Assembly: GCF_002776525.5 (NCBI RefSeq)
Contig: NC_045444.1
Coordinates: 26,560,658 to 26,624,657 of the forward strand
Direction: 5' to 3'
Source: Piliocolobus tephrosceles
Lineage: Eukaryota; Chordata; Mammalia; Primates; Cercopithecidae
DNA length: 64,000 bases
In this document: one piece after another, positions 47,271 to 60,225 of the stretch
How positions within the stretch are numbered: position 1 is the stretch's first letter
Layout of the letters: each line of letters starts with the position of its first letter
Notes under the pieces: generated by a model
Told to the model about the DNA's origin: nothing
The model's input: the letters and a program-made list of their open reading frames with translations, nothing else
The model's database searches: none
Position numbers and translations under genes: made by a program

Positions 47271-48651
47271 AGTGTTAAAAAATTGTATACCTATATATCA
47301 AATATTGCTTCTGGGCTACAAACCTGTACACAGCATGTTATAGTACTGAATACTGTAAACAATTATAACACAATGATAATAGCGTTTCTGTATCTGAACA
47401 TACACAAGGTACAGTAAAAATACATTATTATTACCTTATAAGACCATCACAATACATGCAGTCCATCACTGACTGAACCACCTCTATGCCACATATGACT
47501 ATACTTACCTATAAATGTGTCAAACTGTAAAGATAACGCAACACTAGCAATACAATAGGTAATATAATCTCAGGGTCATATTACTCTATGTTGCAGTTTG
47601 TTCAAAGTGTCAATAAATAACATTTGGATTATATCAGAAGATTTTACTGAAATATTAAAAATAGCAAGCTTTTAATTACCTAGAGTCATTCAATAAAAGA
47701 ATAAAATGATTAAAGTGCAAATATCAGCAGTGTGATTAAAGTGACAGACTAGGTTGTGATACTGTGAGCCTCAGAGGTTGGATGTGCTATGTGGAGGATA
47801 ATAAGACATGAGAAAAAAAAACTCTAAAATGCTCCTTCGTGCAATATTCAACACATTACCACAGGTTATCATTGAGTGCCCACTGATCAGAAGAAACGAC
47901 CTAAAGTATATTCTCATTTCATTATCTTGAAAAATAAATTTAATTCACTGTGTTTATAACAAATTAAAAAATACATATGAAAGCCAAGAAAGCTAATAAT
48001 TCATGCTACAGTATCAATTGCTGAACTCAGAGGGTAATTAAGCCTAATACAGAGTTTTTTAAATAGGAAATACATAAATGCTTTAAGCAGCTTCCAGATC
48101 AGGTCATGTTTATTCCACGATCATGGAATAAAAATGCAATGCTTCATAGGATGAATAGTTATTCTATGTTGTACACATTCTGTACAGGATGAAAGAGTAT
48201 ATTTAATATTTTAGGAGCATTCAGATTCTGGAAAATTAGAATTAATTCAACATATCTTGAGAAATACATAAAGAATTTAAGCAGTAAGAAATAAGGAATT
48301 ACTGACAACATATTAAAATGTTGAAATTATATGCTAAATATATTCTTTAATTCAGTGGTGTACCTCACACCATTCTAAATGAATATGAAATTTAAGTACT
48401 TAAAAATAAATTAGCATTATTCAAACTTTGAAATATATTTATTTTCTGTTAATGCTACATATTAAGAGAGAGGAATTGGTTATTTGTTCTGTCATAATAG
48501 AAATCCAAAATCTAAATTAATTTGACTAATTCTGTATCTCTCCTCTGAAGGGCTTAGAGCTTTATTTTAATAGTGACCCAATATATTTTTGAATTTCATT
48601 AATATGTTCCAGACAGAGCTCATATGATAGTATTTTTTGAATTTCCAAGAA
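47271..48651. other. LRP1B: Intronic sequence between the two 66-bp repeats
   Basis: AT-rich, no exon or recognised transposon. Confidence 0.5.
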
Positions 48652-48717
48652 CTAGAAAAATATTTTAGGTGAAAATATCCTCTTTAAAACATGTTTTAAT
48701 GACTACTTTTCAAACAC
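48652..48717 (+). repeat. 66-bp dispersed direct repeat, copy 2
   Basis: Partner of 47205-47270. A further short match, 'acctatatat', follows each copy, at about 47290-47299 and 48720-48729. Confidence 0.85.
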
Positions 48718-50439
48718 GGACCTATATATTAATTAAAAATCATTAACATATTAATAGCTGCTGTTAATGAAAAATTAGAATCAATCCTAGAGCTAGTTAC
48801 TTTACATATATATTATATTTTATTCAATTTTTAAAATAAAATTACAAGGAAGATTTTATCTCATTTACAGGTAGGAAAACTGAATATCTGAGCAACTAAA
48901 TGACTCTTCCAATATGTAGAAATAGGAAATAATTCTTATTAAATTATCATTTATTTCTAGATAATCATTATGATTATATTTATTTATAAATAATTAGAAA
49001 TAAGATTTTCTCTAAAATTGTGTTCTCAAACACTAACTTATTTATATATATTAAAATAAAATTATATAAAAAAAACCATACTAAATATAATATACCAAAA
49101 CCAACAAAAGTCTGTTACTTTTAGGAAGCAGATAGTTTTTAAAAATCAAAAACACAAGGAATGCAAATGAAGAATAGTTTTCAATATCTAGTTGAAGATG
49201 GACGACTGGCTTCATCAAAAACTTTGTCTTTTTTTCCCCCAATCTTGTATCTTCCAGAAGCAAAATTATTCTCCACCTTACAAATAGTGCACGGCATAGG
49301 GTGTGTTTGATAAACATTAGTTAAATAAATAAGTGGTGAATGCAACTTTTAGTTAGTAGTTTGAATGACAAGAGCAATCATTTGGAGTGCAGGCGCAGGG
49401 ATAAGTTTGTGGATAGATAGAACTTCCAAAAAATGGTAGTAAAGACACAAATAATATGTGAAAACATTTCACAAGCTTATATTAACATCTTAATGTTTTT
49501 AGATATTAGCAGTTTAACTTTTGTTAATAAAGTATCTTTTTTTGAGCAAATGAGAGAATATAAAAACCAGCACAAAGGAATTCCATTGTTTCAGGCTTTC
49601 TTTAATCTGAATTTTCTTGAAAATTGAATAAAGAAAACTTGTTTTCTATATGTGTCCTGGACTCTTGACTTCTCAATGTCTTATCATAGGCAAAGTGAGA
49701 AATCTCTGAAGTTAATATAAAATATGTAAAACTATGGGGATTCTTTTTTTTCCTAACTAATGTAGGGATATTCAAGCTTGTAGTTTAGAAGGGGCAGTAG
49801 ATATCTCATGTATTCCAAAAGTTAGATAAAGGCTAAAAGAGTGAGATCCCAAGGCCAGATGAATTATGCATTTAATCTAGTATAATTTCAGAAGAATTGA
49901 TTTTGAACGATGTCAATCAATCTGAGGCAAGGATTAAATGTTTCTTACTTTTTCTCTCTTTCAGAATCAGACACTTATTGAAGACTGTGTTTATATTTGA
50001 CTTGCCTTGAAGCCACTTGCATAAGTGTGTGTGTATAACTATATTAAGAGACTCCTTAATTTTTTTTTTGTGATTATCTCAAAAATGGGAGATTTAAAAA
50101 GAAAGAAAAATTTTGTGATGATGGTCCCATCACCAAATCGAAAGCTTTTTATTAAACCTATAAAATAATGTGATTAATAAATATGTCATACATTAAATAA
50201 AAACTGCTATGTCTCTTATATTAGTCCTGTATAACCTAAAATCTCTAAATCCTGGATTCTATAAAAGCAGTCAAGGTGAGCTTTATATTAAAAATATACA
50301 TTTGAATACAAAACTCATCAGTGATAAAATTATAATGACTAAAGAAGATTCACATTCCTTTTCTTCTATCTAAAAGTATAGAAGATATATAATTTTGGAA
50401 ATTAAATTGGCCACACAAATTAAACACAGAAAAATACTT
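48718..50439. other. LRP1B: Intronic sequence, nothing recognised
   Basis: Very AT-rich. Short words near 48845-48925 recall a MIR/L2 tail but are not convincing. Confidence 0.5.
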
Positions 50440-50612
50440 TCTGGTCAAACAGATCTGAATTTGAATCTCAGTTTAATCCCTGGCTCACTGTGTTTCTTGA
50501 GGGCCAATGGCTACATCTGTCTGATCCTTGGGTTTCTCATACATAAAATATAAATCAATAGTATCTATTTTAAACATATGTTGTGACAATTAAATAACAA
50601 TGCTTAATCCAC
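50440..50612 (+). mobile_element. MIR SINE fragment
   Basis: 'gatctgaatttgaatctcag', 'ccctggctcactgtgtttct', a diverged tail and 'gttgtgacaattaaataaca' follow MIR order. Confidence 0.6.
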
Positions 50613-51069
50613 TTCCCAGTAGTTTTAATAGTTACAGCTATTTCTTAGTTAATAAATGTATTCTGTTTGTCATAAAATAATAGGATACATGTAATCAACC
50701 CTTACTAAAATATTACTTAGTTTTGACTATCTCATTCCCCAAAATGTACAAAAAAATCAAAGTGTGCTTTTGAACCTAGAAAATGAAAAGGAAAGATTAT
50801 CATTTTACACAATTGTTGCTCTTTATACGAGGAATAACAGAAGAAAGCTTTAAAAACTTGTTCCACATATCTAATGTTAATGAAAAAGGAAAGCTTATAA
50901 ATTTTACCTGAAGAAATGACAGTAGTATCTGAGAAAAACATCCTGACACTAAATCCCTAAGAATTACTTAAGAATTCTTTCCTAGAGGTACCTTTCTGTT
51001 TAGTATGTTATGTATTTATATCTACCTTCCTGAAATTCACTGGTATATTTCAAGTAACTTGACAAGTCT

Positions 51070-51361
51070 TTTTTGTTCTAGACAGAGTTTTGCTCTGTCA
51101 CCCAGGTTGTAGTGCGGTGGCACATTTTCGGCTCAATGCAAACTCCGCCTCCCAAATTCAAGCCATTCTCCTGCCACAGCTTCCAGAGTAGCTAGGATTA
51201 CAGGCTCCCGCCACTGCCCCTGGCTAATTTTTGTATTTTTAGTAGTGATGGGATTTCACCATGCTGTTCAGGCTGGTCTCAAACTCCTGAGTTCAGGTAA
51301 TCCACCCCCCTCAGCCTGCCAAAGTGCTGGGATTACAGGTGTTAGCCACTGTGCCTGGCTG
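51070..51361 (-). mobile_element. Alu SINE (AluS-like) with target-site duplication
   Basis: Reverse Alu. The 11-base word 'ttgacaagtct' is at 51059-51069 and again at 51362-51372. Confidence 0.97.
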
Positions 51362-51592
51362 TTGACAAGTCTCTTCTAATATGAGGAGTAAGAGGGGATC
51401 TGATTAGTTGACTAATGTTCTGACAATGAGTCTAAAATATTTAGATATCTCATTATTAGCATTTCCAAATATTTTTCATGGTGTTCTTGTCAGGCGGTGT
51501 ATGTGTGTATTAATACTACCTATTCATATGTTCAAAAACTATATATAAATAGTTTATATATACTATATATAAAGTAATATAGTTTGTATTCT

Positions 51593-51595
<3 letters not shown>

Positions 51596-51626
<31 letters not shown>
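51596..51626 (+). repeat. (AG)n microsatellite, about 15 units
   Basis: Uninterrupted AG run, preceded by (TA)-rich sequence. Confidence 0.95.
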
Positions 51627-51628
<2 letters not shown>

Positions 51629-53604
51629 CTAAGGTTATATAAGATTAGTTTATTTTATTCCATTAAGAAAAGGAGATATGTATTACTTAGAGATTTGGTT
51701 TTCTATTCAATTGTTAAATTTTATCCATAGGGGAAAAAAGAAAAACAGTCTAACAGGACAATATGAAACCAACATTTATGGGACATAGATCATCTATTTT
51801 CAAATATTTATTAATATCTGATGTTCAAAAGATGTAAAGAGTAACACCATTGGGAGAAAATTATAAGACAAACTGCCCATATCTGGACATCTGAATGTAT
51901 TTTGCTTTATAATTCAGCTACTTTGATCAATGTAGTAAAAGACACTAAAAATTTAGAACTCAAGTAGATTATCTAATATCAATGTCCCTTGAGAGAGAAA
52001 AAATGGTATTAACCAGGAATCCTTTCCATATTTTAATGCTTGATCAAACATATAGATAAGTACTAGGTAATCCTTAGCTATATGAAGAAGTGGTAGAAAA
52101 CTAAAATCAATTGATTAATTCAACTAAGTTAATAAAATTTATCAATCAATTATTCTCAGTACATTCACTGAGAAAGACAAAACATTACGGTTTCTGCAAT
52201 AAAAATTGAAAAAGAGTGTAGTAATTAGAGCTCAGTTTTTATTATCCTGTCAATTAAAATGGGGAAAAACACTTTTAAAAGACCATTTTCCATCTAAGGA
52301 ATAACATTGCACTATTATACATCAATGACACCTTTCAGAACACCAAAAATATTATCTATCAAGAGTTATGTACTTCATTGTATATTATTATGCTGCACTA
52401 TTCCATTGAATATTTATTTAAAACGTAGCTTTAAAAACAAATGTCTTTTATTAGAGAAATTGTAGGGGAAAGTTACGTATCATAATTTGTTTGTCAGGCA
52501 CAGTGCTACGGAAGTTTTGCTTTTCAATAACAAGTAGCTATTTAACCATCATGGAAATGTTATGAAGAAGGTATTTCTTATTTTTGTTAAATCTTTCATG
52601 ATGAGTCCAAAGTTTTGAAAGGAGAAGATGTTAGGACCCAGATCTAAGCCCAGGGCATTTTTCACTACATGTGTTGCATTTAGTTAAACAGCTCACTAAA
52701 GCAACTGGAAGCTTTAAGAATCTGAAGATGGTAAAAATGTTATGGACTTTGGTGAGGGAAATTCAGCAATGACATTCAAGAGGAACAATTCTAAAGAGAA
52801 GGGAAATGGAAAATGTGATCGTATATTGATTGGACTGTGAAGTGAGAGAGAAGTATAATCCTGAAAAGCAGATCCTTCACAATATGAAAAGGATTGTTTC
52901 TATTCATATCCTGGGCTCTTGTTCAGTGTAGGCAAGCTGTGGTAGTGTGGTGGTAGTGCAGGGTTTATATGAATATAGCAAAATATTACTTTTTAATCTA
53001 TCCAGGCAATTGTTTCCATTCCTCATTTCTTGTCCATAGCTATGGCTTGTGCCATCCACATAATTTCAGTTTTATTCTTTTAAAAGATAATTTTATCTTT
53101 TATCAGCTATTGATATTTCTCATTTATACATTTCCATTATTTTATACAATTGCATTTGTATTCCATTGAAGCAATGTTAATACAATGGGAAAAAACTGAA
53201 ACTTTATTGGTGTAGGATCACTGTTTTAGCTGAAGTATCTTAAAACACTCGGTTGCTAGATAATTTCCTATTGATAGCATACGTGTTAGGAAATTCATAA
53301 TATAATTTATTCATCTTAAACGTATTGAACTGCATGTTCATTAAATTTTTACAAGGATATCTCTATTAAAAAAAGGAAAAATGATTATTTAGACTCACAA
53401 AAAAACCTACCACATAATGTACTAAACTGTTTTCTTTGTTCAATATCTAAATTCTGAGTAATGCTATGTGTAGATGTCCTAATAAGTATTAATAACTCAC
53501 ACAAATAAAACATATTATCTGATTTTAAGAAGACACACATATTGTGATAGATGGTTTTACTTTTGTGTCATCTAAAATGATTACGTGTTCCTTAAATATG
53601 CATT
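51627..53604. other. LRP1B: Intronic sequence, nothing recognised
   Basis: AT-rich intron. No exon, RNA gene or clear transposon. Confidence 0.5.
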
Positions 53605-53619
53605 GAAACTAATCAGGTA

Positions 53620-53842
53620 GGGCCAGGCACGGTGGCTCAAGCCTGTAATCCCAGCACTTTGGGAGGCCGAGACGGGCGGATCACGAGGTCAGGAGATCGA
53701 GACCATCCTGGCTAACACGGTGAAACCCCGTCTCGGCAAGAGAATGGCATGAACCCGGGAGGCGGAGCTTGCAGTGAGCTGAGATCCGGCCGCAGCACTC
53801 CAGCCTGGGTGACAGAGCTAGACTCCGTCTCAAAAAAAAAAA
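53620..53842 (+). mobile_element. Young AluY (Old World monkey type) with internal deletion
   Basis: Left arm is intact to 'gaaaccccgtctc', then jumps to 'ggcaagagaatggcatgaac', so roughly 80 bases covering the A-rich linker and the start of the right arm are missing. 'ggctcaagcctg', 'gagacgggcgg' and 'gagatccggcc' are the cercopithecoid diagnostics. A perfect 15-base duplication 'gaaactaatcaggta' flanks it (53605-53619 and 53843-53857). Antisense to LRP1B, 444 bases from the exon at 54287. Confidence 0.96.
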
Positions 53843-54286
53843 GAAACTAATCAGGTAAACATACTAAAATACTTTTTAAAATAACATTTTTCTTGTATAA
53901 TGCATCTTCAATTTTCAATAGTTTTCTTTTCAAACTAAGGAAGTTCTCACATTTAACCATTCTTACTCTTTGAAAACATTAAGATAATTGTTTTACTTTA
54001 AATAACTAACAACAGCTGTCTTCAATGAAAATCACATGAAGAAAAGGAAACACTTGGAGAAAACCTTAAACCTCACTTATAGAGAATTCCCAGGGATAAT
54101 CACTCAGGCTATTTAGAACAACAAAAAGTAAATTTCTATGATAACAAAGTCTGATTTGGTTGACTTTGGAGCAAATTTGACATCTTTTTTCATAAAACTA
54201 TAGCAATGCTGTCAAGATAAACCTTTTACAACTACTTTGAAGTATTATTATATGTGAATCTCAGAAGCATTTTTGTTTTTTAATAC

Positions 54287-54476
54287 CTTGTTGCTTTCGT
54301 GGATCATAAATCTGAAGCCCAAATAGGGGTGGTCTTTCATGCCTCAGCAATGTCACCTCACTCGTTATCAAATCGAGTTGAAAAATGGAACCATTCATAT
54401 AATCTGTCCAGAACACATAATTTCCATGATGCGACAGTCCAAAAGGGTGGTTCAGTTCTCTCCCACTGTAAACAAT
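54287..54476 (-). CDS. LRP1B: LRP1B exon: last part of YWTD beta-propeller 2
   Basis: A 190-nt exon, 63 codons plus one base. It contains one YWTD-family repeat in the variant form V-F-W-T-D-Y, the N-H-P-F-G-L strand motif, and the closing segment P-P-L-F-G-L-Q-I-Y-D-P-R-K-Q-Q that leads into the EGF module. N-G-S is a potential N-glycosylation sequon. The propeller is extracellular and, in this family, takes part in pH-dependent release of ligand. Phase 0 at its start (acceptor AG 54477-54478 after 'tttatatttta'), phase 1 at its end (donor GTATTA, 54286-54281, a weaker donor lacking G at +5). Confidence 0.97.
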
Positions 54477-56362
54477 CTGTAAAATATAAACACATTGTGA
54501 AAAATCAGAACTCGACTTTAGAAACATAACCAGATAGAGAAAGTGACACTCAATAAGTATAACAGATAACAATCTAATATCTTAACTCATTTTCTCTGAT
54601 AGATTTGAAAAATGGATTTCACAATATGAGCATATTTTTTGTTTGTTTTAGGGCATGCTATTTGACGGAAACCATCTATATTTTATCCGTGTAAATTCTT
54701 TCATCTATGGCATGAAAAATATGGTTAAGAATGCAAATATTAAAATGACTTTTCCCTACTCTCATTCCTGTTTCTTTTGCTTATGATGTTTCAGTATCGT
54801 ATCCTGGGATAGAAAGCAATCTGAATAATCATGTTTATTTCAACATTGCTCATCCAGTAACCAACAGATAGAAGATGTTCAAACAGCATTGGGAGTAAAA
54901 ATAATCCTCTTACTTTAATTGGGCCAATGCAAATTTAAGAAATCTTGGATCTGACAGAAAAGATGGTAAAGATTTTAATTTTAAACACAGACACATTTAT
55001 TCTTAGTAAATAGATAAAAACTCACTGGCAAATTAAATTCTGATTATGTTAATGTATTCTACTTACATTCTAGCTATATTGTTTTGTTGTTCCTTAAATG
55101 GAGGAATCATGTGATAAAACTTTAAGTCCAGTTTCACATGAAGGATTGTAGAAGGGGAATAAATTATACTTCAATAATAATACTTTTTCATCTTTCACCA
55201 CAAATAAAAATATATTGAATACAAGATGAAAAAGATTTTGTATTCACTTAATATTAGAGAATTAAGAAAATTATCTAAACAATTTAGGGTCATAAATTTA
55301 AATTTCGCTCCTTTTAACTGAATTATTCTTACCAAATTATCATATATTGAATAATTGACACGGTTTCTTAATTTTTTTTTCACCTTTACGTAAGCTAAAA
55401 TATGCTGGCCATGAAAGTATTATGTTTATTGTTTACATACCAACATCTTCTAAGAAAACATAAAGATTTATCTAGCACCTGTTAAGTATGTGACATTAGG
55501 TTAAATGCCAACCAATTGTACTTATTTGAAGAAAGTATCTACAGTATTGTTAGAGTCAATCAGCATTGATTGATTAGTATTTCTTTCTAAAACAGAATCC
55601 ATAATGAGTAGGCTTAGCCAAATAGGCAGTTTTTCTTTCCAAAAAGAAAAGAAATATAACTTAAAGGAAGGGTTTTGGTCATTCCTAACATTCCCTTTTT
55701 CTATTATTTAACTCATAAAGTCAGTTATTGGTGTCATGTGTAATTAGGTAACCAAAACATGAAATATAGAGGTTCTGTTTTGTCAACTATGCCTCTGTCT
55801 CACAGCCAACTGCATCGTCCTCAATTTTACCTAAGAATTTCAAAATCATTTTGCAGTTACTCTAGCAAAAAAAGCAAGAGGAAACTGATACCTATTCATA
55901 CCAATAAGCTTGAAGTTCGGCTCATTCCTACTACATGTTTAATTTTCAATGTCACCAAGTTATTTACTCAACTAAATACAGTGTAATTACTTCCTCATCG
56001 TACGTAATGTTAAACTTCAGCTGAAGATATTGAACATATTTTAATAGAGTGGGGTTGCTTGGTTATAGAAAACTCATCAATAATGCAGAAAAACTGCATT
56101 TTAAAACAGCTCTGATATCCTGAGAGCTGCTTTTAAAAATCCCACAAATCCTGGCACACCACAGTGAGCTGGGCCTGATCTCCCAGAGGCAAGTGCCAGC
56201 TGCACTCCTTAATGCTCAGCCTCCTTCAGCCACCCCATGGAGACCATTGGCAGCCACCTCAGAAGAGTAAAAATAAACTTGAAAGTATTTTTAACACAAC
56301 AAAACAAGGCTCTGTGAAAAAAAGAAGCCTGTGGGTTAAAAACAGCAGCATTTGTCTTTTAC
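54477..56362 (-). other. LRP1B: LRP1B intron (1886 bp)
   Basis: Shortest intron in the window, phase 0. No transposon recognised. 56130-56260 is less AT-rich than its surroundings but unidentified. Confidence 0.75.
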
Positions 56363-56582
56363 CTTCCTGTGAGTTCCATTCAAAAACACTTTTTCAATAT
56401 GATCGTAATAGGCATCACACCAGTATAATGTGCTGGTGTGAAAGTCCAGAGTTAAACCATTTGGCCACAGCATCTTTGAAGTCACAAAAATCTGCCGATT
56501 GAATCCATCCATCCAGGCCTTCTCAATCCTTCCCACGCTGTCATCTATTTCATCTTCCTCCCAGTCTGTCCAATACATCCAA
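56363..56582 (-). CDS. LRP1B: LRP1B exon: YWTD beta-propeller 2, two repeats
   Basis: A 220-nt exon: one base completing a Gly codon from the previous exon, then 73 codons. It holds M-Y-W-T-D-W and L-Y-W-C-D-A, two YWTD-type blades, with the W-P-N-G-L-T-L-D motif between them. Acidic stretch E-E-D-E-I-D-D follows the first blade. N-G-T is a potential N-glycosylation sequon. Acceptor AG 56583-56584 after 'tttttaatgtctt'; donor GTAAAA (56362-56357). Starts in phase 2 and ends in phase 0, matching both neighbours. The ATG in this exon is internal; it is not a translation start. Confidence 0.97.
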
Positions 56583-58283
56583 CTAAGACATTAAAAATGC
56601 ATACGTGTTATTACAACCAACCACAGTATAGACACTTCCTCAGATTTGGCAGCTCCATAAATTCTAGTTTCATTCTGATTTGTCCTCCTATTTAAGTAGT
56701 TTATCTGTCAAAGAGTGGGCAATTGTGAAGTTTTAAGGAAAGCAAAGACTTGTTTGGTAGAACTGTGCGTTTACACTTATTACAGAAAAGCCAACTGCCA
56801 CCACTATCACACTTACTGGCTTCACGCATTAATGAACCTGACAGTAAATGCCAAATAGCTATTTTTGGGAGGTGTTGATACCAAGTATAGGAAATGATTT
56901 TCTGGGTCATTACTATTTTAAGTGTTGTCCACCTCAAAAAGTATATCATCAATTACACAATTAAAAAGCAGATCGACTGACATGAGAACCCATGGCACAG
57001 TTAAAGATCTACTCCAGACTTTAGTTAATCTCAGATGAATTATTATTTTTTAAGACAGGTAATTGAACTGCCTTTGTTCTAAAGGGCATAGTCATACTGA
57101 GTTTGTTTGGCTAGGTGTGATTTGTCTTCCTGATGCAAATAATCTATGTTTTATTGCTGCTTATTATTACCCCAAAATCTACAGAAGATGATTTATCCAC
57201 ACATAAGTTTAGTAATAGCAAGTTGACTGACCTTGAGATTTTGAGCTTTAATTTCTATCTCAAACAAAAGCATCTGCCTTTAAAAACAAATCTTTTGTAT
57301 AAGCTCTAACAGTAGGAGAGGGGGTCTTGAACTAATGTTCCAATTCCCTCATGAATGAGGTTAAAACCCACCACATGGGTTGTTTTAGGGTCATGTGAAA
57401 GTTCTTGAGTTTATTAATTAAAGTGTAGGTTTAATCCAGTCATCTCATATACAACTTTATAAAGTCTCAAATCTTTTCTAAGCTGCTGACCCTTGAAATA
57501 CCCTTATTAGATCTCTTGCCTCCCCCATTTTGTAGACCCTAAGAATTTCTAAGTGCATTTGGAAAAAGTCTGTCACCATGACAAAAAATCCTACTGTGAT
57601 CTAAACTGGCTGACTTGGGAAAACTGAGGATGAACACACTACCGATTATTTCAAACCAATTAAGCTCTTTTTACATTCTCTTAACGGTTTTCAATTATGT
57701 TGATACGCCTTTTCAGACCCAAGGAGACTGTTGAATTGTATTAATCCTAGAAATAAACACGGAAGTATTTATATCTTGTGTCTTGTACTTCCTTAAAGTG
57801 ATTTTTTAATTAGGACAATTTAGTAACAAAAAGGATAGTCATTCTGTTTGCTCTAATTCTATGCTAGTTAGGTATAACTACTTGACATCAGCTATATAAA
57901 TGAACTATACAAAGGCGAAACATGCAATCTTTTCATCTCTATTGATATTTTCCTGAAATATTTTTTATATAAAGTTGATCAATGCAGTTTTATTTTTGCT
58001 AATTTATGACTTATTAATGTTACAGTTATCTTACCCTACAGCTTCTACTTTTGATCATGGCAACACATTTTTTTCTGTGACCCAAATCACGCATACATGT
58101 GCCTGTGTGTGTGCGCGTGCACACACACACACAAAATAAATCTGGATATTCTAAATATACTGCATATTCTTTTACTATTTGAAAAAAGGAATTGTTCGCC
58201 AACTGACCCATCACTTAAAATTATTTTTATTTAAACAAAATATAAGAAAATTATTTTTCTAAGTAACGCCAATCTGAGAGAGG

Positions 58284-58286
<3 letters not shown>

Positions 58287-58340
<54 letters not shown>
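58287..58340 (+). repeat. (TACA)n(TA)n microsatellite
   Basis: About three TACA units followed by about 21 TA units, ending 18 bases before an Alu. Confidence 0.95.
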
Positions 58341-58342
<2 letters not shown>

Positions 58343-58357
58343 CTTAAATGTATATTG

Positions 58358-58660
58358 TGGGCCAGGCACCATGGCTCATGCGTGTAATCCCAGCACTTTG
58401 GGAGGTTGAGGCAGGTGAATTACTTGAGCCCAGGAGTTTGAGACCAGGCTGAGCAACATGGCAAAACCTCATCTCTACAAAAAAATACAAAAAGTATCCA
58501 GGCATGGTAGCTTGTGCCTGTAATTCCAGCTAGTCTCAAAGCTGAGGTGGGAGAATCGATCACTTGAACCCAGGCTATCAAGGCTGTCGTGAGCCAAGAT
58601 CATACTACTGCACTCCAGCCTGGGTAACAGAGTGAGATTCTGTCTCAAAAATAATAAAAA
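58358..58660 (+). mobile_element. Alu SINE (AluJ-like), antisense to LRP1B
   Basis: From 'gtgggccaggcaccatggct' to 'gagattctgtctcaaaaata' with an A/T-rich tail to about 58675. Diverged, both arms present. Confidence 0.94.
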
Positions 58661-58675
58661 TAAGAATAAAAAATA

Positions 58676-59331
58676 ATATTATGAAAGCTTTGCAATCAAT
58701 ACCAAATGATGAGAATTCTTAAACACATGAAATAGAAATATAACCTATAAAATAAGCAGGAACTAATACAAGTAATTTTTCTAAGTGGACCTCTGAGTAT
58801 TCTTCACATAAAACATAGGTTAATCTGGCCTTCTGTTAATATAGCAAGAAAAATTCTACCTTCTATTTCAAGCACTGTTCGAATGTAATTATCTGATGAA
58901 GACTATCCCCAGCCTTTCTGGAGATGAGTCAAACTAAGTTATTTCCTCTGTTTATCAGTAACACTGTCTAGTTTTAAATAATATTTATTGCACTTATTCC
59001 TTGCATATAGGGACAGGTGGTAGGAAGACATTACAGGGATGCAGATACTGTCTCAATGAAAAAAATATTCTATTAATCAGAACTGCCTTCAGATAGCTTG
59101 AAGTACGTAGATGCTACAGGTTTCTAACATAATTTGGATGCCTACAAACTTGGGAGATGTTGAAGAGGATTTCTAAATTTGATGAAAGAGTTGGAGCTAG
59201 TGGGCTGTAAATTTTCTTCTAAATTATATGTTTATATGACTTCCACATTTATGTCATCTCTTGGGCACAAAAAAGACCCTTTAGCTCTATCAGAAAACAT
59301 TTTCTCTAACAGAATAGTGAGAAAGAAGATA
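58676..59331. other. LRP1B: Intronic sequence, nothing recognised
   Basis: No exon or recognised transposon. Confidence 0.5.
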
Positions 59332-59385
59332 CTGTTTTAAGACAGAAATTAATTTCTGTGTAATTTCTGTTTTAAGACAGAAATT
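59332..59385 (+). repeat. 19-bp direct repeat, 35-bp period
   Basis: 'ctgttttaagacagaaatt' at 59332-59350 and identically at 59367-59385. Each copy contains a short palindrome (ctg...cag), so the region can also pair with itself. Confidence 0.9.
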
Positions 59386-60009
59386 TAAAATTAAAAAATT
59401 TCTTCATATAGATTTGGACAGTGTGGAATAAATACTCTCTTCAAAAACTAAGACTGATTTAACAGATGATCATATAATCCAAACATAAAATCACCAAAAT
59501 TACTTTATAATTACGCCCTATGAAAACACTTACAATGAGTTCACTCACTCCCCACAAAGAAGCACCCTGGTTGTATGTGGAGCTACTCTCAACATAAACA
59601 ACTCTAGGAACTGCAATTTGGTGATCTCAGTTTATAAGGGATTCACATGCCTCCTATACAATACATATTTTTTGTATGTGTGCAGTGAAGTGTAAAGAAA
59701 ATCTATTTTTTGATGTCTTGATGTAAGCCATGGAAGGAAAACACTCCAAAAAACTACACATGTAAAATATTCAATAAATAACATTTTTTAAGTTATAAAA
59801 TACTATTAAAATTTCTGCTTCTTTGATATTTCTATAAGTACAGTTTTGCATGCAGGTAATAGCGCTGAATAAAAATCAAAAGAAAACATATTGCCAAGAA
59901 TTGGACTAAATATTTCATTCTAAAACAAGTAATACATACTATAAAATGATGTCCCTATATAGAAATTATGATGGTATCTAAAATTGTGATTATCATCCTA
60001 GACTAATAA

Positions 60010-60225
60010 AAAGCAGTGAAGTTTAGTGGCTAAGAGTAAAGTCACAGAGACAGGCTCCCTGGGAATAAATGTATACCCAGTCTTTTACTAACTGAACGGT
60101 GTTTGGCAAGGCAGTTATCATTTTCAACTTCATAAAACAGGGATAAGAATAGCAATTAATTCAGAGGATTATTGTGAGGGTTACAAAATAGGGTCATAGT
60201 AACCCATTTAATAAAATGTCTGACC
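60010..60225 (+). mobile_element. MIR SINE fragment
   Basis: 'agtttagtggctaagagtaa', 'acaggctccctgggaataaa', 'cttcataaaacagggataag' and 'ttattgtgagggttacaaaa' follow MIR from head to tail. Confidence 0.75.

Noticed and set aside
56336..56578. ATG at the start of the 56.4-kb open frame as a translation start
   Set aside because: It is an internal Met of the M-Y-W-T-D-W blade. The exon begins upstream with W and a split Gly codon.
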